Of a stretch of DNA of 35,859 bases, positions 11,365 to 18,403 are shown in pieces; the stretch's first letter is position 1, and every line of letters starts with the position of its first letter. Below the pieces are notes generated by a model, which did no database searches, was not told the DNA's origin, and saw nothing but the letters and a program-made list of their open reading frames with translations. The DNA comes from Clostridia bacterium (GTDB taxonomy: Bacteria > Bacillota > Clostridia > Oscillospirales > CAG-272), in the NCBI GenBank assembly GCA_017450945.1, contig JAFSSP010000024.1, positions 1 through 35,859 of the forward strand. The letters run 5' to 3'. The position numbers and the translations under genes were made by a program.

Positions 11365-12462
11365 ATGAAAACACTCGAAGGAGAAGTCAGAATTCCGTCC
11401 GGCTGTGCCATTGCGGCAGTCATTTCCAAAGAAGGGCGGCGCATGACAGGGGAAGCAATCGTAAATTCGATGAAGCCGATGCACGACCGCTCCAACGGTC
11501 TTGGCGGCGGCTTTGCGGGATACGGGATCTATCCCGAATATCAGGATTTTTATGCCTTCCACCTGTTTTTTGACTGCAGAGACACGAGAAAGGCCTGCGA
11601 AGCCTTCTTAAAGGAGCATTTTGAAGTCGTCTTCGGCGAACGGATCCCGACCCGCAAGATCCCCGAGATCACCGACGAGCCGATGATCTGGCGCTATTTT
11701 GTTTCGCCGCTTCGCTCGGTACTCTCGGATCTGCAACTCGACGAAAAAGAATTCGTCGTTCGCACGGTCACAAAAATCAACACCGAAATGAAGGGCGCTT
11801 ACGTCTTTTCGAGCGGCAAAAATATGGGAAGCTTCAAGGCGGTCGGGTTTCCGGAAGACGTCGGCGTCTTTTACCGTCTTGACGAATACGAGGGCTACAG
11901 TTGGACGGCGCACGGCCGCTATCCGACCAACACACCCGGCTGGTGGGGCGGCGCGCATCCGTTTACACTCCTTGATTATTCGGTAGTGCATAACGGAGAG
12001 ATCTCATCCTATGACGCCAACCGCCGCTACATGGAGATGTTCGGTTACAAGTGCAACCTGCAAACCGATACCGAGGTCATCACCTATATCCTCGATTATC
12101 TGACCCGCGTGCAGGGACTGACCCTGACCGAGGCCGCAAACGTGATCGCCGCGCCTTTCTGGAGCACGATCGAGCGCAAAACCGACGCCTACGAAAAGGA
12201 AAAACTCAAGTATCTGCGCACGGTTTTCCCGAGCCTGCTCGTCACGGGGCCTTTTTCGATCATCCTCGGCTTTACCGGTGGGCTTATGGCGCTCAACGAC
12301 CGGCTCAAACTGCGCTCGATGGTCGTGGGTGAAAAGGACGATAAAATCTATATCGCCAGCGAAGAGGCGGCCATCCGCGCCATGGAACCGGACGCCGAAA
12401 AGATCTGGTCGCCGGCAGGCGGCGAGCCTGTGATTATTACTATAAAGGAGGGAAATTTCTGA
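11365..12462 (+). CDS. Glutamate synthase GATase-domain subunit (class II amidotransferase)
   Basis: Stand-alone glutaminase domain of glutamate synthase, 365 aa, which supplies ammonia to the synthase subunits. It shows blocks typical of the class II GOGAT domain, such as HDRSNGLGGGFAGYGIYPEY, TAHGRYPTNTPGW and VVHNGEISSY. The likely nucleophile is Cys14 (PSGCAIAAV) rather than residue 2, so removal of a 13-residue leader would be required for an N-terminal Cys, as happens to the propeptide of classical GltB. The ATG is preceded by GAGGTG at 7 nt. It is the first gene of the plus-strand nitrogen operon and overlaps the next gene by one base (TGATG). Expression probably depends on antitermination at terminator C. 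Confidence 0.88.
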   Translation: MKTLEGEVRIPSGCAIAAVISKEGRRMTGEAIVNSMKPMHDRSNGLGGGFAGYGIYPEYQDFYAFHLFFDCRDTRKACEAFLKEHFEVVFGERIPTRKIPEITDEPMIWRYFVSPLRSVLSDLQLDEKEFVVRTVTKINTEMKGAYVFSSGKNMGSFKAVGFPEDVGVFYRLDEYEGYSWTAHGRYPTNTPGWWGGAHPFTLLDYSVVHNGEISSYDANRRYMEMFGYKCNLQTDTEVITYILDYLTRVQGLTLTEAANVIAAPFWSTIERKTDAYEKEKLKYLRTVFPSLLVTGPFSIILGFTGGLMALNDRLKLRSMVVGEKDDKIYIASEEAAIRAMEPDAEKIWSPAGGEPVIITIKEGNF

Positions 12463-13967
12463 TGGGCGTAGAATTTTTGTATCCCGAATTTGAAGTGGTG
12501 CGCGACCGGGACCGCTGTATCGCCTGCCGCGTCTGCGAGCGCCAGTGCGCCAACGAAGTCCACTTTTTTGACGCCGAACACAATCTCATGATGAGCGACG
12601 AGACCAAATGCGTCAACTGTCAGAGATGCGTTTCTCTCTGCCCCACGCGGGCGCTCAAAATTGTCAAAAGCGACTGCACCTTACGCGAGAACGCCAACTG
12701 GCAAAACGATACCATTCGTGAAATCTACAAGCAGGCCAACAGCGGCGGCGTGCTTCTTTCCTCAATGGGAAATCCCAAGCCGCTCCCGATCTATTGGGAC
12801 AAGCTGCTCATCAACGCCTCACAGGTGACCAATCCCCCGATCGATCCTCTGCGCGAGCCGATGGAAACAAAAGTCACGCTCGGCAAAAAGCCGGACAAAA
12901 TTTCGCGCACACCCGACGGAAAGATCGACTGCCGCCTCGAACCGCAGATCGAGCTTGCACTGCCGGTGATGTTCTCGGCAATGAGCTACGGCTCGATCAG
13001 CTATAACGCACATGCCTCGCTCGCTCGTGCCGCAACCGAGCTCGGCACCTACTACAACACCGGCGAGGGCGGCCTTCACGAGGACTTTTACCAATACGGC
13101 GAGCACACCATCGTGCAGGTCGCGTCTGGTCGCTTCGGCGTGCATGAGGACTACCTGAACTCCTGCGCCGCCATCGAGATCAAGATGGGACAGGGCGCAA
13201 AGCCGGGCATCGGCGGGCATTTGCCAGGAGCCAAGATCGTGGGCGACGTCTCGCGCACGCGCATGATCCCCGAGGGCTCGGACGCCATCTCCCCCGCCCC
13301 GCACCACGACATTTATTCGATTGAAGACCTGCGTCAGCTCGTCTTCTCGCTCAAGGAAGCCACGCAGTACAAAAAGCCGGTCATCGTCAAGGTCGCGGCG
13401 GTTCATAACATTGCCGCCATCGCAAGCGGCATTGCCAGAAGCGGCGCCGATATCATTGCCATCGACGGTTTCCGCGGAGGCACCGGGGCCGCGCCCACGC
13501 GTATCCGCGACAACGTGGGCATCCCGATCGAGCTTGCGCTTGCCGCAGTCGATCAAAGACTTCGCGACGAAGGCATCCGCAACCATGTGTCTTTGGTGGC
13601 AGGAGGTTCGATCCGCAGTGCCGCCGACGTAGTCAAGGCAGTCGCGCTCGGCGCCGACGCCTGCTATATTGCTACCGCGGCTCTGCTTGCGCTCGGCTGT
13701 CACCTCTGCCGCACCTGTCAAAGCGGAAAATGCAACTGGGGCATTGCCACGCAACGGCCGGATCTCGTCAAGCGGCTCAACCCCGACATCGGCTCAGAGC
13801 GTCTTTGCAATCTGATGCACGCATGGCGGCATGAGATCATGGAGATCATGGGCGGCATGGGGATCAACTCGATCGAAGCTTTGCGTGGCAACCGGCTCAT
13901 GCTACGCGGCGTAGGGCTGAACGAAACAGAACTCGGGATCCTCGGGGTCTCGCACGCAGGAGAATGA
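12462..13967 (+). CDS. Glutamate synthase FMN/FeS subunit (GltB domain 2 with N-terminal ferredoxin)
   Basis: Central synthase domain of a split, archaeal-type glutamate synthase, 501 aa. Residues about 15-70 hold two 4Fe-4S motifs (CIACRVCERQC and CVNCQRCVSLCP). The FMN-binding barrel follows, with MSYGSISYNAHASLARA, QGAKPGIGGHLPG and DGFRGGTGAAPTR. A CHLCRTCQSGKC block near the C-terminus resembles the 3Fe-4S site. The subunit should convert 2-oxoglutarate and channelled ammonia to glutamate on FMN. The start ATG overlaps the upstream stop (TGATG) behind AAGGAGGGAAAT. The fused ferredoxin suggests electrons come through FeS proteins and not only from a GltD-type subunit. Confidence 0.93.
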   Translation: MGVEFLYPEFEVVRDRDRCIACRVCERQCANEVHFFDAEHNLMMSDETKCVNCQRCVSLCPTRALKIVKSDCTLRENANWQNDTIREIYKQANSGGVLLSSMGNPKPLPIYWDKLLINASQVTNPPIDPLREPMETKVTLGKKPDKISRTPDGKIDCRLEPQIELALPVMFSAMSYGSISYNAHASLARAATELGTYYNTGEGGLHEDFYQYGEHTIVQVASGRFGVHEDYLNSCAAIEIKMGQGAKPGIGGHLPGAKIVGDVSRTRMIPEGSDAISPAPHHDIYSIEDLRQLVFSLKEATQYKKPVIVKVAAVHNIAAIASGIARSGADIIAIDGFRGGTGAAPTRIRDNVGIPIELALAAVDQRLRDEGIRNHVSLVAGGSIRSAADVVKAVALGADACYIATAALLALGCHLCRTCQSGKCNWGIATQRPDLVKRLNPDIGSERLCNLMHAWRHEIMEIMGGMGINSIEALRGNRLMLRGVGLNETELGILGVSHAGE

Positions 13968-13969
13968 CT

Positions 13970-14410
13970 ATGAAACGCGTTTACGTCAATGAAAAGTGGT
14001 GTCTCGGATGCCACCTTTGCGAATATAACTGCGCCTTTGCCAATTCCGGAATGAAGGATATGGTGCTGGCGCTCAAGAACAAAAAGATTTTCCCGCGCAT
14101 TCATGTGGAGGGCGACGAGAAGATCACCTTTGCCGTCTCCTGCCGCCACTGCACGGATCCCCTCTGCGTCAAAAGCTGTATTGCCGGGGCAATTTCAAAA
14201 ATTGACGGCGTGGTAAAGATCGACAAGACCAAGTGCGTCGGGTGTATGACCTGCGTGCTCGTTTGCCCGCACGGCGCGCTCTCGCCGGGCGAGGACGGCG
14301 TTATGCAGAAATGCGAGCTTTGCCTTGAGAATGCCTGCGGCAAACCCGCCTGCGTGACCGGTTGCCCGAATCACGCCATCGTTTATGAAGAGCGAGGTGA
14401 GAGAGTATGA
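13970..14410 (+). CDS. Four-cluster ferredoxin (HycB/DmsB-like 4Fe-4S protein)
   Basis: Small electron-transfer protein of 146 aa with four cysteine clusters: CLGCHLCEYNC, CRHCTDPLCVKSC, CVGCMTCVLVCP and CELCLENACGKPACVTGC. This is the pattern of HycB/DmsB-type proteins that wire an oxidoreductase to a partner. Lying between the FMN subunit and the FAD oxidoreductase of the split glutamate synthase, it most likely carries electrons between them. Two starts are possible. The ATG at 13964 overlaps the previous stop (ATGA) but lies almost on top of its GGAG, while the ATG at 13970 has that GGAG at 7 nt and is preferred. It overlaps the next gene by 4 nt. Confidence 0.88.
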   Translation: MKRVYVNEKWCLGCHLCEYNCAFANSGMKDMVLALKNKKIFPRIHVEGDEKITFAVSCRHCTDPLCVKSCIAGAISKIDGVVKIDKTKCVGCMTCVLVCPHGALSPGEDGVMQKCELCLENACGKPACVTGCPNHAIVYEERGERV

Positions 14411-15639
14411 AGCAATACGTCATCCTCGGCAACGGAACTGCCGCCGTCGGATGTGTCGAAGGCATCCGCTCGATCGATCCGAAAGGTAAAATTACGATCG
14501 TCTCCGAAGAGAAACACGCGGTTTACAGTCGTCCGCTCATTTCCTACTATCTCGAAGGCAAAACCGACCTTGAAAGAATGAAATACCGCGGCGACTCCTT
14601 TTACGACGACAACGCCTGTCACGTGCTCTACGGAACAAAAGCCGTTTCGATCGATCCAAAGAAAAAGCAGGTTGCCTTAAAGGACAGAAGCGTTCTTGAT
14701 TACGACGCGCTCTGCGTTGCAACGGGATCGCGCCCCTTCGTACCTCCCTTTGAAGGGTTGGAAACGGTCGAAAACAAATTCTCCTTTATGAAGCTCGACG
14801 ACGCGCTCGACCTTGAAAAAGCACTGACGAAAGACGCACGCGTCCTCATCGTGGGGGCCGGGCTCATCGGGCTTAAATGCGCCGAAGGCATCCGCGATCG
14901 CGTGGGAGAAATCACGGTTTGCGATCTTGCCGATCGCGTTCTTTCCAGCATTCTCGACGCCGACTGCGCCAAGCTCGTGCAAAAGCACCTCGAAGCAAAC
15001 GGACTGCACTTTTTGCTCGGCGACACAGCGGTTCGCTTTGAGAAAAACAAAGCCGTTATGAAGAGCGGCAAAACGGTTGCGTTCGATATTCTCGTTCTTG
15101 CTGTCGGTGTCCGGGCCAATACCGAACTCGTCAAAGATGCAGGCGGCAATGTGAACCGCGGGATCGTGGTTACTGAAACGATGCAGACCTCCCTTCCCTG
15201 TGTCTTCGCCGCAGGAGATTGTGCCGAAGGCTTTGACTCCTCAATCGGCGCGAACCGCGTGCTTGCTATCCTTCCCAACGCCTATCTGCAAGGACACACG
15301 GCAGGCGTCAATATGGCGGGCGGCAACGAACGGTTAACCAATGCCATCCCAATGAACTCGATCGGATTTTTCGGCTATCATATCATGACCGCCGGCGCTT
15401 ACGACGGCGAGATGATCGAAGAGAAAACCGGATCGGGCGTCAAGCGCTTTTTCGTCAGCGACAAGTTACTCAAAGGCTACATTTTGCTTGGTGAAATCGA
15501 ACGCGCGGGGATCTACACCTCACTGATCCGCGAGAAAACGCCGCTTGACACGATTGACTTTGATTTGATGAAAAAAGTTGCCACCAATATGATTTATTCC
15601 GAAAAAGACCGTAGAAAAACATTTGGAGATGTGGTATAA
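14407..15639 (+). CDS. FAD-dependent NAD(P)H oxidoreductase of the split glutamate synthase
   Basis: Pyridine nucleotide-disulphide oxidoreductase-fold flavoprotein of 410 aa. An FAD-binding Rossmann motif opens the protein (VILGNGTAAVG). A second nucleotide-binding motif (VLIVGAGLIGLKCAEG) lies near residue 150, and a CVFAAGDCAE block binds the FAD ribityl region. It lacks the N-terminal FeS domain of classical GltD, and the adjacent ferredoxin gene may supply that function. It begins in an ATGA overlap with the ferredoxin gene and ends 1 nt before the GXGXG gene, so the five genes should be translated together. It most likely feeds NAD(P)H electrons into glutamate synthesis; the nucleotide preference cannot be read. 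Confidence 0.88.
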   Translation: MKQYVILGNGTAAVGCVEGIRSIDPKGKITIVSEEKHAVYSRPLISYYLEGKTDLERMKYRGDSFYDDNACHVLYGTKAVSIDPKKKQVALKDRSVLDYDALCVATGSRPFVPPFEGLETVENKFSFMKLDDALDLEKALTKDARVLIVGAGLIGLKCAEGIRDRVGEITVCDLADRVLSSILDADCAKLVQKHLEANGLHFLLGDTAVRFEKNKAVMKSGKTVAFDILVLAVGVRANTELVKDAGGNVNRGIVVTETMQTSLPCVFAAGDCAEGFDSSIGANRVLAILPNAYLQGHTAGVNMAGGNERLTNAIPMNSIGFFGYHIMTAGAYDGEMIEEKTGSGVKRFFVSDKLLKGYILLGEIERAGIYTSLIREKTPLDTIDFDLMKKVATNMIYSEKDRRKTFGDVV

Positions 15640-15640
15640 T

Positions 15641-16357
15641 ATGACTATCAACGTACAAAATCTCGATTTTCGCGCCATCAATGAGGCGATCCGGGGCGCG
15701 GAAAAAGATGTGACCCTGACCGGTTGCATGGGTCAGCGCTTCATCGGTGCTGGAATGGCTTCGGTCGATCTGACGATTGACGGCGTGCCGGGAAACGCGC
15801 TTGGCGCTTATCTCAACGGTGCAACCATCCGTGTCAAAGGCAACGCGCAGGATGCCGTTGGCGACACCATGAATGACGGAAAAATCATCGTAGACGGCGA
15901 CATCGGTGACGCCGCGGGATACGCCATGCGCGGAGGGGCGATCTATGTGCGCGGCAACGCCGGATATCGCGCAGGGATCCATATGAAGGCCTACGAAGAA
16001 AAAATCCCGCTCATGGTCATCGGCGGGTGCGCCGGGAGCTTCCTCGGCGAATACCAGGCCGGCGGCGTCATCGTCGTGCTGGGGCTTACAAAAGGTCGCC
16101 GCATCGTCAGCAACTTCCCCTGCACCGGAATGCACGGCGGCAAAATGATCCTGCGCTCGGACTGCTCCGACGTGGTCTTTCCCGATCAGGTCACGGCTCG
16201 CCCGGCAAATACCGAAGATCTGGAAGAAATCAAAACTTATGTTTCGGAGTTTTGCACCCTGTTTGGCGAGGATGAGAAAACCATTCTGGATGCGCCCTTT
16301 ACGGTCGTGACTCCGGACAGCAAAAACCCTTATCAACAACTTTACGTTGCAAATTAA
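15641..16357 (+). CDS. Glutamate synthase GXGXG-domain subunit (GltB domain 3)
   Basis: The C-terminal right-handed beta-helix domain of glutamate synthase as its own polypeptide, 238 aa. Repeating G-x-x-x-G turns are visible (GNALGAYLNGATIRVKGNA, GDAAGYAMRGGAIYVRGNAG, GGVIVVLGLTKG). The domain is structural and helps form the ammonia path in GltB. The ATG at 15641 gives the family-like start MTINVQNLDFRAINEAIR. Upstream TTG (15623) and ATG (15629) are in frame, and GGAG lies at about 12 nt, so the start is a little uncertain. It is separated by one base from the oxidoreductase and 11 nt from glnA. Confidence 0.92.
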   Translation: MTINVQNLDFRAINEAIRGAEKDVTLTGCMGQRFIGAGMASVDLTIDGVPGNALGAYLNGATIRVKGNAQDAVGDTMNDGKIIVDGDIGDAAGYAMRGGAIYVRGNAGYRAGIHMKAYEEKIPLMVIGGCAGSFLGEYQAGGVIVVLGLTKGRRIVSNFPCTGMHGGKMILRSDCSDVVFPDQVTARPANTEDLEEIKTYVSEFCTLFGEDEKTILDAPFTVVTPDSKNPYQQLYVAN

Positions 16358-16368
16358 AGGAGGCTATC

Positions 16369-17574
16369 ATGAAATATTCCAAAGAAGAGGTCCTGCAATA
16401 CGTTGCCGAGGAGGACGTCAAGTTTGTCCGTCTCGTCTTTTGCGACGTGTTCGGCAGGCAGAAGAATATTTCGATCATGCCGGACGAATTGAACCGTGCC
16501 TTTACGCACGGCATCGCCTTTGACGCCTCGGCCATCGCCGGCTTTGGCGACGAGGCGCACTCGGATCTCTTTTTGCATCCCGATCCCGAAACGCTCGCTT
16601 GGCTCCCCTGGAGACCCGAGCACGGCAAGGTCGTGCGGATGTTCTGCTCGATCACCTACCCCGACGGCACCCCCTTTGAATGCGACACGCGCAGTCTGCT
16701 CAAGAGTGCGGTCGAGGACGCAAAAAAGGCCGGATACAGCTTCTATTTTGGCGCTGAGCAGGAGTTTTACCTCTTTGAGCTCGACGACAAGGGACTTGCG
16801 ACCAAGATTCCCTACGACAATGCCGGGTACATGGATATTGCTCCCGAGGATCGTGGCGAAAATGTGCGCCGTGAGATCTGTCTGACCCTCGAACAAATGG
16901 GCATCTATCCCGAAAGCTCGCATCACGAGGAAGGCCCCGGGCAAAATGAGATCGACTTCCGCTATTCGGATGCGCTCTCGGCCGCCGACGACTTTATGAC
17001 CTTCCAGACGGTGGTCAAGACGATCGCCCGCCGCAACGGGCTCTGTGCCGACTTTTCGCCCAAACCGCTGGAAAAAGCTCCCGGCAACGGATTCCACATC
17101 AACTGCTCGGCAAAACCGAATTCGCAGGTCGTGGAAGATCAAATGGTGGCGGGGATTCTCGAAAAGATCGCCCAAATGACGCTCTTCCTGAATTCCACCG
17201 AGCAATCCTACAAGCGGCTCGGGCAGATGAAGGCGCCCAAGTATATTTCCTGGTCGAAAGAAAACCGCTCGCAGCTCGTGCGGATCCCGGCGGCTGCGGA
17301 TGAATATAAGCGTGTCGAGCTGCGCTCGGCCGATCCTCAGTCGAATCCCTATATTGCTTTTACCCTGATGATCCGTGCCTGCCTCTTGGGGATCGAGAAC
17401 AAGCTGCCGCTCCCGGCTCCGGTCAATCTCAATCTCTTCTCAACCGAAAAGTTGAAGGCGCCCGGACTCGAAAAGCTGCCCGATTCTTTGCAGGCGGCAA
17501 AAGAGATTGCAAAAAAAGACGACTGGCTCAAAAACAATCTTCCGGCAAGAATTTTGGAGATCTATTGCAAATAA
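16369..17574 (+). CDS. glnA: Glutamine synthetase type I, short form
   Basis: Type I glutamine synthetase fold of 401 aa, about 40-50 residues shorter than usual GSI (roughly 440-470). Active-site blocks are present: EQEF in FGAEQEFYLF, GQNEIDFRY, the His-containing GNGFHINCS, YISWSKENRSQLVRIP and RVELRSADPQSNPY. The ATP-loop region before GNGFH is reduced compared with the normal KPLFGDNGSGMH, which accounts for part of the missing length. No NLY-type adenylylation tyrosine is evident. It has an AAAGGAGGCTATC ribosome site and lies 11 nt after the glutamate synthase genes. Together they make a GS-GOGAT cycle in one operon, with the regulator downstream. Whether it is a full catalyst or a glutamine sensor is open. 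Confidence 0.9.
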   Translation: MKYSKEEVLQYVAEEDVKFVRLVFCDVFGRQKNISIMPDELNRAFTHGIAFDASAIAGFGDEAHSDLFLHPDPETLAWLPWRPEHGKVVRMFCSITYPDGTPFECDTRSLLKSAVEDAKKAGYSFYFGAEQEFYLFELDDKGLATKIPYDNAGYMDIAPEDRGENVRREICLTLEQMGIYPESSHHEEGPGQNEIDFRYSDALSAADDFMTFQTVVKTIARRNGLCADFSPKPLEKAPGNGFHINCSAKPNSQVVEDQMVAGILEKIAQMTLFLNSTEQSYKRLGQMKAPKYISWSKENRSQLVRIPAAADEYKRVELRSADPQSNPYIAFTLMIRACLLGIENKLPLPAPVNLNLFSTEKLKAPGLEKLPDSLQAAKEIAKKDDWLKNNLPARILEIYCK

Positions 17575-17610
17575 CGAAAAAAACAATTTCGGTGAAAGGA
17601 GGGACCATCC

Positions 17611-18195
17611 ATGGCAGAGAGAGAACAAACCTATCGCGTGCTCATCGTCTCGGCATCCGAGGCATTTGCAAAAGAACTCTCCGGCCTTCTGCCCCTCCCC
17701 ACCTTCTCGCCGATCAAAACGGTGCCTGCGATCAGCCTTGCAAAACGGGAGCTCTCCGAGCGGGATTTTGATTTTGTCATCATCAACTCTCCGCTCCGTG
17801 ACGATCCGGGTACGCACTTTGCAATCGACGCCGCCGATGCCTCCGGTGCGGTTGTCCTCTTCCTTACACGTGCCGAACAGTACGACGAGGCCTATGGTAC
17901 CCTCTCCGGCAATGGGGTGTTCCTGCTTCAAAAGCCGATCTCCCGATCCCTCTTCTCGGTTGCGGCCGATTGGCTGGTCAGCGCCCGGGAGGGACTGCGC
18001 AAAACCCAGAAAAAGACCATGTCCATCGAGGAAAAGGTGAACGAGATCCGCCTTGTCAACCGCGCCAAATGGCTGCTCATCAGCGAACTCAAAATGACCG
18101 AATCCGACGCCCATCGCTACATCGAAAAGCAAGCCATGGATCGCTGCGTTCCCAAAAAACAGGTTGCGGAAGAGATTATCAAGTTATATAGTTAA
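17611..18195 (+). CDS. ANTAR-domain RNA-binding antitermination regulator
   Basis: A 194-aa protein with an N-terminal receiver-like domain (about 8-120) and a C-terminal ANTAR domain (about 138-194). The ANTAR part is recognisable from VNRAKWLLI, the regularly spaced Ala/aromatic residues and the closing QVAEEIIKLY. ANTAR proteins (AmiR, NasR, EutV) bind paired hexaloop RNA hairpins and prevent termination. Here the receiver lacks the phosphoacceptor Asp (Asn59 in VIINSPL) and the acidic pair after strand 1 (VLIVSAS), though Thr86 and Lys108 remain. Control by phosphorylation is therefore unlikely. It is the last gene of the glutamate synthase/glnA operon, and three matching hairpins lie in the divergent leaders. 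An AAAGGAGG ribosome site precedes the ATG. Confidence 0.92.
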   Translation: MAEREQTYRVLIVSASEAFAKELSGLLPLPTFSPIKTVPAISLAKRELSERDFDFVIINSPLRDDPGTHFAIDAADASGAVVLFLTRAEQYDEAYGTLSGNGVFLLQKPISRSLFSVAADWLVSAREGLRKTQKKTMSIEEKVNEIRLVNRAKWLLISELKMTESDAHRYIEKQAMDRCVPKKQVAEEIIKLYS

Positions 18196-18220
18196 AAAAG
18201 CACCCCGATCGGGGCAAAAC

Positions 18221-18289
18221 AAAAGAAACGGCTATTCCAAAAAAGAATAGTCGTTTCTTTTTGTGTTGAGTAGGATATTTTGATAGAAT
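18221..18289. repeat. R1 hairpin repeat, copy 2 (operon terminator)
   Basis: A 17-bp stem with one G-T pair (18221-18237 with 18245-18261) and a CAAAAAA loop, followed by TTTTTGTG, 25 nt after the ANTAR stop. It should terminate the nitrogen operon. The trailing TTGATAGAAT (18280-18289) lies 18 nt from the hairpin, as in copy 1, but its inverted partner inside the loop is lost here. A small CCCC-GATC-GGGG hairpin precedes it at 18203-18214. Confidence 0.8.
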
Positions 18290-18334
18290 TTACACCCCAT
18301 CTGCTGAAAAAATCAAGCCCCAATCAATTCCCGC

Positions 18335-18363
18335 TTGCTTTTGCAAAAAAGATATGGTATCAT
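18335..18363 (+). promoter_or_regulatory. Putative promoter of the secreted nuclease-like gene
   Basis: TTGCTT (18335-18340), 17-nt spacer, TATCAT (18358-18363), 40 nt before the ATG at 18404. Moderate match only. Confidence 0.5.
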
Positions 18364-18403
18364 AATGGTAGCTTCTAAACCCACAAATGAAAGGCGTGAC
18401 ATC

